A DNA stretch of 64,000 bases from Geodermatophilus nigrescens. Its GTDB lineage: Bacteria > Actinomycetota > Actinomycetes > Mycobacteriales > Geodermatophilaceae. The notes below the pieces were generated by a model. That model was not told the origin of the DNA and searched no databases. It saw nothing but the letters and a program-made list of their open reading frames with translations. A program made the translations under genes and the position numbers. Positions 31,740 through 40,298 of this stretch are shown piece by piece (the stretch's first letter is position 1; every line of letters begins with the position of its first letter). Location of the stretch: positions 124,001 through 188,000 of the forward strand of contig NZ_FQVX01000003.1 of the NCBI RefSeq assembly GCF_900129495.1, written 5' to 3'.

Positions 31740-33083
31740 ATGCCCGAGCCCGTGCTGCCCGCCACCGCCCGCACCCTGCTCGCCCGCACCGCCCGCGCGC
31801 AGCGCGACGGGCGGGCGCCGAGCCTGGTCGCCGGCGTGGTCCGGGACGGCGGCCTGGCCTGGTCCGCCGGCCGCGGCGACGTCGCCGAGCCGCACGCCGA
31901 CGTCCAGTACCGGCTCGGCTCGATCAGCAAGACCGTCACCGCCGTCGCCGTGATGCGGCTGCGCGACGAGGGCCGGCTCGGCCTCGACGACCCGCTCGAG
32001 GACCACGTGCCCGGCACGCCGTTCGGCGACCGGTCGGTGGGGCAGCTGCTCTCGCACCTGGCCGGCGCGTCGGCGGAGAGCCCCGGCGGCTGGTGGGAGC
32101 GGGTGCCCGGCGGCTCGCTGGAGGAGCTCGGCCTCGACGGTGGCGACGTCGTCCTCGGCGAGGCCCGGCGCTTCCACTACTCCAACCTCGGTTTCGGCCT
32201 GCTCGGCGAGCTCGTCGCCCGGGCGCGCGGCCGCTCCTGGGACGACGTCGTCGCCGGGGAGGTGCTCGCCCCGCTCGGCATGACCCGGACGACGCCGCGG
32301 CCCTCCGGCCGGGCGGCGCAGGGCTGGGCGGTGCACCCCTGGGCCGACGTCGCCCTCCCCGAGCCCGAGCACCACGCCGGCGTGATGGCCGCCGCCGGGC
32401 AGCTGTGGGCCACGCTGGACGACCTCGCCCGTTTCGCCGTCTTCCTGCTGGGCGACACCGGCGACGTGCTGGCGCCCGCGACGCTGGAGGAGATGGCGGT
32501 GCCGGCCGGCGTCGACCCGTCGTCGCCGTCCTGGTCGTCCTACGGGCTGGGGCTGCAGGTGCTGCGGGTCGACGGGCGGACGCTGGTCGGGCACGGCGGC
32601 TCGATGCCGGGCTTCCTCGCCGGCGTGTTCGTCGACCGCGAGGAGGGCGCCGGCGGGGTCTCGCTGGCCAACACCACCAGCGGGCTGGACCCGGCGCTCG
32701 TCCCGGGCCTGCTCGCCGACCTGCGCGCCGCCGAGCCGCGCGTGGTCGACGCCTGGCGGCCGGCGGAGCCGCCGGTGCCGCTGGAGCAGCTCGGCGTCTG
32801 GTACTGGGGCCCGGCGCCGCTGGCGCTGCGCGCGGTGGCCGGCGGCCTGCTGCACCTCGGGCCGCTGCCCGGCCGCAGCGGGCGGGCCAGCCGGTTCCGC
32901 CGCCGCGACGACGGCACGTGGGTGGGCCTGGACGGCTACTACGCCGGCGAGACGCTGACGATCGCGGCCGACCACCTCGACGTCGGCACGTTCGTCTTCA
33001 CCCGCACGCCCTACGACCCCGCCGCACCGGTGCCCGGCGGCGTCGACGACCGCGGCTGGACCCTCCCGGCCTCCGAGGCATAG
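31740..33083 (+). CDS. Beta-lactamase-fold serine hydrolase
   Basis: 447 residues. Class C/EstB-type motifs: SISK (Ser-x-x-Lys) within QYRLGSISKTVTAVAVM near residue 61, the YSN triad member in HYSNLGFGLLGELV, and HGGSMPGF in place of KTG. No signal peptide is visible, so it is likely cytoplasmic and acts as an esterase or peptidase rather than a resistance lactamase. A C-terminal beta-rich domain (WYWGPAPLALRAV onwards) resembles the DUF3471-type tail. Terminates at a bidirectional hairpin. Confidence 0.88.
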   Translation: MPEPVLPATARTLLARTARAQRDGRAPSLVAGVVRDGGLAWSAGRGDVAEPHADVQYRLGSISKTVTAVAVMRLRDEGRLGLDDPLEDHVPGTPFGDRSVGQLLSHLAGASAESPGGWWERVPGGSLEELGLDGGDVVLGEARRFHYSNLGFGLLGELVARARGRSWDDVVAGEVLAPLGMTRTTPRPSGRAAQGWAVHPWADVALPEPEHHAGVMAAAGQLWATLDDLARFAVFLLGDTGDVLAPATLEEMAVPAGVDPSSPSWSSYGLGLQVLRVDGRTLVGHGGSMPGFLAGVFVDREEGAGGVSLANTTSGLDPALVPGLLADLRAAEPRVVDAWRPAEPPVPLEQLGVWYWGPAPLALRAVAGGLLHLGPLPGRSGRASRFRRRDDGTWVGLDGYYAGETLTIAADHLDVGTFVFTRTPYDPAAPVPGGVDDRGWTLPASEA

Positions 33084-33091
33084 GAAGCTCT

Positions 33092-33120
33092 CCCCACGTC
33101 CTGGGCCGCAGGACGTGGGG
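33092..33120. terminator. Bidirectional hairpin between convergent genes
   Basis: Perfect 12-bp arms CCCCACGTCCTG (33092-33103) and complement (33109-33120) with a 5-base loop; outer GGAAGC / GCTTCC can extend it. It sits between the serine hydrolase and the minus-strand membrane protein. Confidence 0.85.
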
Positions 33121-33138
33121 ATCGCTTCCCATGCCTGC

Positions 33139-33657
33139 TCAGGGGCGGTCGAAGGCGTCCATCGTCGTCTTGACGACGGCGCCGTAGGCCAGGTGCGGCA
33201 CGAGGTCGCTGACCCAGTCGGTGGCCGACCAGGTGCGCGGGTCGGTGATGCCCAGTGCCGTCATCGGCCCGTTCGAGGCGACGAGCACGCCGAGCGTGGT
33301 GAGCACCGTGCCCACCAGCGGCTGCGACCGGAAGCCGGAGGCGCGCAGCAGCCCGACGACGACGCCGACGCCGATCCCCGCGGCGAGGCCGGTGATCGGC
33401 CCGAGGCCGGCGATCCGGTTCGCCCGGTGCTCCTCGTCGCCGGGGATCGGCACGTGCGCCTTCGCCGCCAGCGCCTCGACCGTCTGCTCCGGCGTCGAGC
33501 TGGTGCCGCGTCCGCGGACGGTCATGTCCAGGTAGGTGGCGGCGTTGAGGGCGGTGGTCCCCGCGGCCCCGGCGGCCGCGCCGCGCACCGCCCAGCCGAG
33601 CGTGCTGATGCCGCGCTTGCCCTTGCCGAACGTCCCCACCGGGGTCTGCCTCGCCAT
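33139..33657 (-). CDS. Small membrane-associated protein, unknown function
   Basis: 172 residues, ATG start 33657. After a basic start (GKGKRGISTLGWAVRG) there are Gly/Ala-rich hydrophobic segments, notably GLAAGIGVGVVVGLLRASGF and LVGTVLTTLGVLVASNGPM, plus a hydrophilic loop ending IPGDEEHRANR. The pattern suggests glycine-zipper-like helices. I recognise no named family. Confidence 0.75.
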   Translation of the reverse strand: MARQTPVGTFGKGKRGISTLGWAVRGAAAGAAGTTALNAATYLDMTVRGRGTSSTPEQTVEALAAKAHVPIPGDEEHRANRIAGLGPITGLAAGIGVGVVVGLLRASGFRSQPLVGTVLTTLGVLVASNGPMTALGITDPRTWSATDWVSDLVPHLAYGAVVKTTMDAFDRP

Positions 33658-33710
33658 GGCCGACGGGGTACCCGCGGGCGCGACCTGCGGAAACGGCGCA
33701 CAGTGGGGGA

Positions 33711-33974
33711 GTGGAGGAGACGGCCGGAGACACGGACGCCGCTCTCGAGCGCGCGATCGGCGCCCTGCTGGACGCCCGCGCGCCCGGCGCCACGATCTGC
33801 CCGTCGGAGGCGGCCCGCGCCGTCGCCCCGGAGGACTGGCGCGACCTCATGCCGCAGGCGCGCGAGGTGGCCGGGCGGCTCGCCGCGCGGGGCGAGGTCG
33901 AGGTGACCCAGCGCGGCGCGGTGGTCGACGTCGCGACCGCCCGCGGGCCGGTGCGGATCCGCCGGGCCGGCTGA
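33711..33974 (+). CDS. DUF3253 winged-helix-like small protein
   Basis: 87 residues, GTG start. ARAPGATICPSEAARAV, then REVAGRLAARGEVEVTQRG and GPVRIRR, match DUF3253, a small winged-helix-like domain. It may bind nucleic acid, but its role is not known. Stands alone between two minus-strand genes. Confidence 0.82.
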   Translation: MEETAGDTDAALERAIGALLDARAPGATICPSEAARAVAPEDWRDLMPQAREVAGRLAARGEVEVTQRGAVVDVATARGPVRIRRAG

Positions 33975-34011
33975 CCGGCAGCGGTCGGCCCGGCGGCAGT
34001 GGGAGCGGCGG

Positions 34012-35079
34012 TCAGACCGGCGGCAGGGGGCGGGCGAGGAAGGCGGCGAGCAGCCGGGCGGTGCGGTCGACCGTGCCGGCGTGCAGCACCTCGTACCCGT
34101 GCGTGCTCAGCGTGGGCAGGCTGACCAGCGCGGCCCGCGCCGCCTGGCCCACGGCCTTGGCCTGCGAGGCGTCGGAGTCGAAGGACTGCCAGACCGCCGT
34201 CTGCGGGGCCAGGCCCAGCTCGCGGCCGACGTCGACGAGCGCGTCGGCGACCGGGCGGTCGTAGACGACGGCGTCGTCGGCGTAGGCGACGACCGGCCCG
34301 CCGTCGACGGTGACCTGGTACTCGGGCTCGGCGGGCCCGACGTCGAGGGCGACGGTCAGCTCGCCGGGCAGCGTGCGGCTCGCGTACGTGGCGCCGATGC
34401 CGCCCATCTCCTCGCTGGTGGTGGCCAGCAGGTACGTGTCGGCGTGCGGGCGCCCGCGCAGCAGCCGCGCGGTGCCGACCAGGGCGGTCAGCGCGGCGCG
34501 GTCGTCGAGGAAGGAGGAGCCGACGAAGTCGCCGAAGCGGGTGAGCCCGCGGCGGTCGGCGTGCACGCACACCCGCGTGCCGGGGTGCACGCCGGCCTCG
34601 GCGAGGTCCTGCGCCGACCGCCCGGTGAAGACGTAGACGTGCGACCAGTCCATCGCCTTGTCGCCCTGGTCCGGCTTGGTCTCCCAGATGCGCATGGAGT
34701 CGGTGGTGGTGTGCTCCGAGCCCAGCATGAGCACGCCGGTGAGCGTCTCCCGCCGGCCGAGGACAGCGACCGGGCCGAGGCCGAAGTTGCCCGGGTACAT
34801 GACGCCGAGCGAGGTCACGCGCAGCGTGCCGTCGGGCTCGACCCGCTTGACCATCATCGACAGCTCGTCGAGGTGCGCGGCCACCCGGACCGGCGGTGCG
34901 GACCGGTCCGTCCCGTGCAGCAGCGCCACCAGGTTCCCCGCCGGGTCGACGGTCACCTCGTCGGCGAGCGGCTCGAGCTCGCGGCGGACGACGTCGCGCA
35001 CCGCGCCCTCCTCGCCGCACGGGCCGTAGGTGCGCAGCAGCTCGTCGAGCAGGTCGGGGAGGGGCGTGGCGTCGGGCAC
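34012..35079 (-). CDS. M42-family metallo-aminopeptidase
   Basis: 355 residues, GTG start. Binuclear-metal peptidase motifs: AAHLDELSMMV (metal His/Asp), SSFLDDRAALT (bridging Asp), TTSEEMGGIGA (catalytic Glu-Glu) and VALDVGPAE (metal Asp), with a distal His in STHGYEVLHAG. Length fits M42 glutamyl aminopeptidase/TET-like enzymes that trim peptides in the cytoplasm. The Lrp-type regulator gene ends 10 bp upstream on the same strand, so the two may be cotranscribed. Confidence 0.92.
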   Translation of the reverse strand: MPDATPLPDLLDELLRTYGPCGEEGAVRDVVRRELEPLADEVTVDPAGNLVALLHGTDRSAPPVRVAAHLDELSMMVKRVEPDGTLRVTSLGVMYPGNFGLGPVAVLGRRETLTGVLMLGSEHTTTDSMRIWETKPDQGDKAMDWSHVYVFTGRSAQDLAEAGVHPGTRVCVHADRRGLTRFGDFVGSSFLDDRAALTALVGTARLLRGRPHADTYLLATTSEEMGGIGATYASRTLPGELTVALDVGPAEPEYQVTVDGGPVVAYADDAVVYDRPVADALVDVGRELGLAPQTAVWQSFDSDASQAKAVGQAARAALVSLPTLSTHGYEVLHAGTVDRTARLLAAFLARPLPPV

Positions 35080-35088
35080 CGGGGTGCC

Positions 35089-35586
35089 CTACCCGGCCGG
35101 CGGGCGCTCTCCCGCCGCCCGCTTCAGCAGCGGGTCCACCCGGTGGTCGACGTAGCGGCGCAGCGCCAGCGCGGTGTCCGTGCGCTGGACGCCGCGGAGG
35201 GCCAGCACCTGCTCGGTGAGCCGCCACAGGTCGTCGGCGTCGACGGCGACCACCCGCACCAGGAGGTCGGCGGCTCCCGACAGCGCGGTCACCTCGAGCA
35301 CCTCGGGCAGGGCCGCGAGCGCGGCGGCCACCTCTTCGAGGCTGCGCTGCACCACCTGCACCGTCACGTAGGCGCTGAGCCGGTAGCCGAGCGCCTCGGG
35401 CCGGACCCGGGAGGCGAACGGCGCGAGCACGCCGCTGGACTCCAGCCGGGCCAGGCGCGCCTGGACGGTGTTGCGGGCCAGCCCGAGCGACTGCGACAGC
35501 GCCATCACGGTGGCCCGCGGGTCGTCGGTCAGCGCCTGCACGAGGCGTGCGTCGGTGGCGTCCAGGCGATCGGGGCCGGGGGGCAC
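35089..35586 (-). CDS. Lrp/AsnC-family regulator, probable BkdR
   Basis: 165 residues from GTG 35586. The N-terminal helix-turn-helix (DARLVQALTDDPRATVMALS, then LGLARNTVQARLARLESSG) and the C-terminal RAM ligand domain (TALSGAADLLVRVVA) are clear. It is divergent from the 2-oxoacid dehydrogenase operon, the standard position of Lrp-type BkdR, which in known cases senses branched-chain amino acids. Regulation of that operon is inferred from position. Confidence 0.9.
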   Translation of the reverse strand: MPPGPDRLDATDARLVQALTDDPRATVMALSQSLGLARNTVQARLARLESSGVLAPFASRVRPEALGYRLSAYVTVQVVQRSLEEVAAALAALPEVLEVTALSGAADLLVRVVAVDADDLWRLTEQVLALRGVQRTDTALALRRYVDHRVDPLLKRAAGERPPAG

Positions 35587-35805
35587 GCTGCTCAGTCTGA
35601 CATGGTCGGACGTCCTAGCAGTGCGCGATCTGCTCGATCCGTCGTGGCGGTCTTGCGCATCCCGTCCGGGGGGTGGTGTGCTCCGGAACCGAGCGGGGCG
35701 TGCCACGATGTGTGAGTGGCGCCACACCCCGGTGCCACACACACGTCCCATCCCGCGGCCCCGCCGGTGACCCCGGCGGTCGCGGACGACGGCGAGGAGC
35801 AGCGC

Positions 35806-36945
35806 GTGAGCCTGTCCAGCGCGACCACCGAGGTGGTCGACCCCGTACCGGGGGCGGCGGCCCCCCATCTCCCGCAGCAGCCGGGCCTCGTGCAGCTGCT
35901 GACCCCGGAGGGCGAACGGGTCGAGCACCCCGAGTACTCGATCGACGTCAGCGACGAGGAACTGCGCTCGCTCTACCGCGACCTGGCGCTCGTGCGCCGC
36001 TGGGACGTCGAGGCCACCGCGCTGCAGCGCCAGGGCGAGCTGGGCATCTGGGCCTCGCTGCTCGGCCAGGAGGCCGCCCAGATCGGCGCCGGCCGGGCGA
36101 TGGCCGCCGACGACATGGCCTTCCCCACGTACCGCGAGCACGGCGTCGCCTGGGTGCGCGGTGTCGACCCGCTGCACGTCATCAGCCTGTTCCGCGGCGT
36201 CGACAACGGCGGCTGGGACCCGGTGGACACCGGCTTCAACCTCTACACCGTGGTCATCGGCGCGCAGACGCTGCACGCCACCGGCTACGCGATGGGCCTG
36301 CAGCGCGACGGCGCGGAGAGCGCCACGCTCGCCTTCCTCGGCGACGGCGCCACCAGCCAGGGCGAGGTCAACGAGGCGATGATCTGGGCGGCCAGCTTCT
36401 CGGCGCCGGTCGTCTTCTTCTGCCAGAACAACCAGTACGCGATCAGCGTGCCGCTGGAGCGGCAGTCCCGCGTCCCGCTGTACCAGCGCGCGGCCGGCTT
36501 CGGCTTCCCCGGCGTCCGCGTCGACGGCAACGACGTCCTCGCCGTCCTGGCCGTCACCCGGGCCGCCCTGCAGGCCGCCCGCGAAGGTCAGGGCCCCACC
36601 TTCATCGAGGCGTTCACGTACCGGATGGGCGCGCACACCACCTCCGACGACCCCACCCGCTACCGGCTGGCCAGCGAGCTGGAGGAGTGGAAGCTGCGCG
36701 ACCCGATCGCCCGGCTCAAGGCCCACCTGTCCCGCAGTGGCATCGCCGACCAGGCCTTCTTCGACGGCGTCGAGGGCGAGGCCGACGAGCTCGCCGCGCG
36801 GATCCGGAAGGGCACGCTGGAGATGGCCGACCCGCCGGGGACGGCGATGTTCGACCGGGTCTACGCCGAGCAGACGCCGCAGCTCGCCGCGCAGCAGGCG
36901 GAGTTCGAGGCCTACCAGGCCTCCTTCGAGGGGAGCGGGCACTGA
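35806..36945 (+). CDS. bkdA: 2-oxoacid dehydrogenase E1 alpha (branched-chain type)
   Basis: 379 residues from GTG 35806, preferred because AGGAG lies six bases upstream; a frame-open GTG at 35716 has none. The thiamine diphosphate motif is GDGATSQGEVNEAMIWAA ... CQNNQYAIS. The phosphorylation-loop-like segment is YRMGAHTTSDDPTRYR. With E1 beta it decarboxylates 2-oxoacids and passes the acyl group to E2. The Lrp neighbour and sequence style favour branched-chain keto acids over pyruvate, but substrate is not proved. Confidence 0.88.
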   Translation: MSLSSATTEVVDPVPGAAAPHLPQQPGLVQLLTPEGERVEHPEYSIDVSDEELRSLYRDLALVRRWDVEATALQRQGELGIWASLLGQEAAQIGAGRAMAADDMAFPTYREHGVAWVRGVDPLHVISLFRGVDNGGWDPVDTGFNLYTVVIGAQTLHATGYAMGLQRDGAESATLAFLGDGATSQGEVNEAMIWAASFSAPVVFFCQNNQYAISVPLERQSRVPLYQRAAGFGFPGVRVDGNDVLAVLAVTRAALQAAREGQGPTFIEAFTYRMGAHTTSDDPTRYRLASELEEWKLRDPIARLKAHLSRSGIADQAFFDGVEGEADELAARIRKGTLEMADPPGTAMFDRVYAEQTPQLAAQQAEFEAYQASFEGSGH

Positions 36946-37922
36946 TGGCCGAGACGCTGACGATCGGCAAGGCCCTCAACCTGGGCCTGCGCCGCGCCAT
37001 GGAGGACGACGCGAAGGTCGTGCTCATGGGCGAGGACATCGGCCGCCTCGGCGGGGTCTTCCGCATCACCGACGGCCTGCAGAAGGACTTCGGCGAGGAC
37101 CGCGTCGTCGACACCCCGCTGGCCGAGGCCGGCATCCTCGGCACCGCCGTGGGTCTGGCCATGCGCGGCTACCGGCCGGTGTGCGAGATCCAGTTCGACG
37201 GGTTCGTATTCCCCGCCTACAACCAGATCGTCACCCAGGTGGCCAAGATCCACGCCCGCTCGCGCGGCCGGCTGGCCATGCCGATCGTCATCCGCATCCC
37301 CTTCGGCGGCGGCATCGGCGCGGTGGAGCACCACAGCGAGAGCCCGGAGGCGTACTTCGCGCACACGCCGGGCCTCAAGGTGGTCGCCGTCAGCAACCCG
37401 GTCGACGCCTACTGGGGCATCCAGCAGGCGATCGCCCACCCCGACCCGATCGTCTTCCTCGAGCCCAAGCGGCGGTACTGGGAGAAGGCCGAGGTCGACC
37501 CTGATGCCACGCCCGACCCGCTGTTCGCCTCCCGGGTGGTGCGCGGCGGCGACGACGTCACCGTGCTCGCCTACGGCCCGATGGTGAAGACGGCGCTGCA
37601 GGCCGCCGAGGCCGCCGCGGAGGAGGGCCGGTCGCTGGAGGTCGTCGACCTGCGCACCCTCTCCCCGCTCGACCTCGACCCGGTGTTCGACTCGGTGCGG
37701 CGCACCGGGCGCTGCGTCGTCGTCCACGAGGCCGCGGTGACCCTGGGCCTCGGCGCGGAGATCGCCGCCCGGGTGACCGAGCAGTGCTTCCACTCGCTGG
37801 AGGCGCCGGTGCTGCGCGTGGGCGGCTACGACACGCCCTACCCGCCGTCGAAGCTCGAGGAGGAGTACCTCCCCGACCTCGACCGCGTGCTCGACGCCGT
37901 CGACCGCTCGATGGGCTTCTGA
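36945..37922 (+). CDS. bkdB: 2-oxoacid dehydrogenase E1 beta
   Basis: 325 residues; ATG 36945 shares one base with the E1 alpha stop (TGATG), indicating coupling. Conserved blocks: VVLMGEDIGRLGGVFRITDG, TPLAEAGILGTAVGLAM, PFGGGIGAVEHHSESPEAYF and the C-terminal VDLRTLSPLD. It forms the alpha2beta2 E1 with the upstream gene. The GGIGAVEHHSES block is seen in branched-chain E1 beta. Confidence 0.92.
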   Translation: MAETLTIGKALNLGLRRAMEDDAKVVLMGEDIGRLGGVFRITDGLQKDFGEDRVVDTPLAEAGILGTAVGLAMRGYRPVCEIQFDGFVFPAYNQIVTQVAKIHARSRGRLAMPIVIRIPFGGGIGAVEHHSESPEAYFAHTPGLKVVAVSNPVDAYWGIQQAIAHPDPIVFLEPKRRYWEKAEVDPDATPDPLFASRVVRGGDDVTVLAYGPMVKTALQAAEAAAEEGRSLEVVDLRTLSPLDLDPVFDSVRRTGRCVVVHEAAVTLGLGAEIAARVTEQCFHSLEAPVLRVGGYDTPYPPSKLEEEYLPDLDRVLDAVDRSMGF

Positions 37923-37924
37923 CG

Positions 37925-39451
37925 ATGGGTGAGCTGCGCCAGTTCAAGCTGCCCGACGTCGGGGAGGGCCTCACCGACGGCGAGATCCTGCAGTGGCTCG
38001 TGGCCGTCGGCGACACCGTCACGGTCAACCAGCCGCTGTGCGAGGTGGAGACCGCGAAGGCCGCCGTCGAGCTGCCCTCGCCGTTCGCCGGCACGGTCAC
38101 CGAGCTGCTGTTCGAGCCGGGGACGACGGTCGACGTCGGCACGCCGATCATCACCATCGACGTCGGCGGGGACGCCCCGGCGCCCGCGCCGGCCGCCGCC
38201 CCGGCCGACGGTGCCTCCGAGCCCGCCGCCGGGCTGATCGGCGGAGCGGCCCCGGGTGGCCGCACCGCGGTGCTGGTGGGCTACGGCCCGCGGAACACCG
38301 AGGCCCGCCGCCGCCCGCGCCGGGCGGTCCACGCCGCGCCGGCCTCCGGGCCCGCCGCCGAGCCGGCCCTCGCGCCCGAGCCCGTCGGCGCCGACTACGG
38401 CTCCGGGGGCGCCGAGCGCCCGCCGCTGCTGGCCACCGCTCCCGACGCCACGGTGAAGCCGGTGCGGCACGGCGGGCTCGAGGTGGGCCGGCAGGCCGAG
38501 GCGCACGCCCGCACCGAGGCGGCCGCGCCGTCGCGTCCCGCGGGGCCCGGCCGGGGGCGGGCGCGCCCGCTGGCCAAGCCGCCGGTGCGCAAGCTGGCCA
38601 AGGACCTCGGCGTCGACCTCGCCCTGCTCACCGGCAGCGGCGCGGGCGGCGTGATCACCCGTGACGACGTCACCGCGGCAGCGGCCGGGCCCGCGCCGGC
38701 GTCCGCCCCGGCCCCGGCCCTCGCGGCCGTGCCCGCCGCGGCCGCCGCGGCCGCCGCGGGCGAGCGGATCCCGGTCAAGGGCGTGCGCAAGGCGACCGCG
38801 GCGGCCATGGTGGCCAGCGCGTTCACCGCACCGCACGTCACGGAGTTCCTCACCGTCGACGTCACGCGGATGATGAAGCTCCGGCAGCGCATCGCCGCCC
38901 GCCCGGAGTTCGCCGGCGTCAAGGTCAGCCCGCTGCTGTTCGTGGCGAAGGCGCTGCTCTTGGCCGCGCAGCGGCACCCGATGGTCAACAGTTCCTGGGA
39001 CGAGGCCGCGCAGGAGATCGTCGTCCACGGGCAGGTCAACCTGGGCATCGCCGCGGCCACCCCGCGCGGGCTGGTCGTGCCGAACGTCAAGGACGCCGGC
39101 CGGCTGTCGCTGGCCGAGCTCGCCGGGGCGCTGTCCGGGCTCACCGAGACGGCGCGCGCCGGGCGGACCGCGCCGGCCGACATGAGCGGCGGAACGATCA
39201 CCATCACCAACGTCGGCGTGTTCGGCGTCGACACCGGCACGCCGATCCTCAACCCCGGCGAGTCGGCGATCCTCGCCTTCGGCGCCGTCCGCGAGATGCC
39301 GTGGGTGCACAAGGGGAAGGTGCGGGTCCGGCAGGTGACGCAGCTGGCGCTGTCGTTCGACCACCGGATCATCGACGGCGAACTGGGCAGCCGGTTCCTC
39401 GCCGACGTCGGCGCGCTGCTGTCCGACCCCGGGACGGCGCTCGCCTTCTGA
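37925..39451 (+). CDS. bkdC: Dihydrolipoamide acyltransferase E2
   Basis: 508 residues. An N-terminal lipoyl domain with Lys45 in VETAKAAVEL; an Ala/Pro linker with an unusually long Arg/Pro-rich stretch (about 110-205); a peripheral-subunit-binding domain at about 218-250 (VRKLAKDLGVDLALLTGSG). The catalytic domain ends in SFDHRIIDGELGSRF with the active-site His and Asp. It accepts the acyl group from E1 and transfers it to CoA. No E3 gene follows; E3 must be encoded elsewhere. Confidence 0.93.
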   Translation: MGELRQFKLPDVGEGLTDGEILQWLVAVGDTVTVNQPLCEVETAKAAVELPSPFAGTVTELLFEPGTTVDVGTPIITIDVGGDAPAPAPAAAPADGASEPAAGLIGGAAPGGRTAVLVGYGPRNTEARRRPRRAVHAAPASGPAAEPALAPEPVGADYGSGGAERPPLLATAPDATVKPVRHGGLEVGRQAEAHARTEAAAPSRPAGPGRGRARPLAKPPVRKLAKDLGVDLALLTGSGAGGVITRDDVTAAAAGPAPASAPAPALAAVPAAAAAAAAGERIPVKGVRKATAAAMVASAFTAPHVTEFLTVDVTRMMKLRQRIAARPEFAGVKVSPLLFVAKALLLAAQRHPMVNSSWDEAAQEIVVHGQVNLGIAAATPRGLVVPNVKDAGRLSLAELAGALSGLTETARAGRTAPADMSGGTITITNVGVFGVDTGTPILNPGESAILAFGAVREMPWVHKGKVRVRQVTQLALSFDHRIIDGELGSRFLADVGALLSDPGTALAF

Positions 39452-39490
39452 CCGGGCGCTGCCCTCCTGACGGGGGCTGCGGCCCGGACC

Positions 39491-40261
39491 TCAGGTCTCC
39501 TCGGGGTCCGGGCCGTACGCCGACCGGCCGCCGTCCACCGGCAGCACCGCCCCGGTGACGAAGGCGGCGGCGTCGGACAGCAGCCAGGCCACCGCCTCGG
39601 CCACCTCGCCGGCCTCCCCGGCGCGCCCCAGCGGGTGCAGGGCGGCCAGCTGCCGGCGGGTGGCCGCGGCGGCGGCGCCGTCCTGCGCGGCGAGCGCGGC
39701 GTCGGAGCGCTCGGTCCGGATGGAGCCGAGCGCCACGGCGTTGACCCGGATGCCGTCGGGGCCGTGGTCGACGGCGGCGGCGCGGGTCAGGCCCTCGACG
39801 GCGGCCTTGGCGGTCGCGTAGGGCAGCGCGCCGCGGACCGGCCGCTGCGCCTGGTGGCTGGAGACGTTGACGATCGACCCGCCGGAGCCGGCGGCGCGGA
39901 ACCGGCGCACGGCCACGGCGCAGCCGACGACGGCGGGCGCCAGGTTCGCGGCGATCAGGTCGAGCACCTCGCCGGCCGGCGCGGTGGACAGGGCGGCGTC
40001 GCGGAAGACGGCCGCGTCGTTCACCCAGCCGGCCAGCCGCCCGAGCGCCGTGGCGCGGTCGGCCGCGTGCCCGGCCACCGCCTCGTCCGCCGCGCTGCCC
40101 ACCACCGCCTCGACCCGCGGCCCGGCCGGGTGCCCGGCGACCCAGGCGACGGCGGCCGGGTCGAGCTCCACGACCACCACCGCGGCCCCGCCGGCCAGGA
40201 GCCGCTCGACGATCGCCCGGCCGACGCCGCGCCCGCCGCCGGTCACCACGTGTGCGTCCAC
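39491..40261 (-). CDS. Short-chain dehydrogenase/reductase
   Basis: 256 residues, GTG start. Classical SDR: VVTGGGRGVGRAIVERLL nucleotide motif, NDAAVF in place of NNAG, NVSSHQAQRP, and YATAK catalytic Tyr/Lys. C-terminal GAVLPVDGG is typical. Asp34 (VELDPA) suggests NAD preference. Substrate unknown. Convergent with the E2 gene and divergent from an AGE-family epimerase. Confidence 0.9.
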   Translation of the reverse strand: MDAHVVTGGGRGVGRAIVERLLAGGAAVVVVELDPAAVAWVAGHPAGPRVEAVVGSAADEAVAGHAADRATALGRLAGWVNDAAVFRDAALSTAPAGEVLDLIAANLAPAVVGCAVAVRRFRAAGSGGSIVNVSSHQAQRPVRGALPYATAKAAVEGLTRAAAVDHGPDGIRVNAVALGSIRTERSDAALAAQDGAAAAATRRQLAALHPLGRAGEAGEVAEAVAWLLSDAAAFVTGAVLPVDGGRSAYGPDPEET

Positions 40262-40298
40262 GCGGGCATCCTGTCCGGGACCAGGGCAGGCTGGGCCG

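Noticed and set aside
31740..33083. Beta-lactam resistance gene
   Set aside because: The SxxK/YSN/HGG set and lack of a signal peptide fit esterase/peptidase-like family members; resistance cannot be claimed.
35716..35805. Upstream GTG start for E1 alpha
   Set aside because: It would add a low-complexity 30 residues without a ribosome site; GTG 35806 has AGGAG at the right distance.
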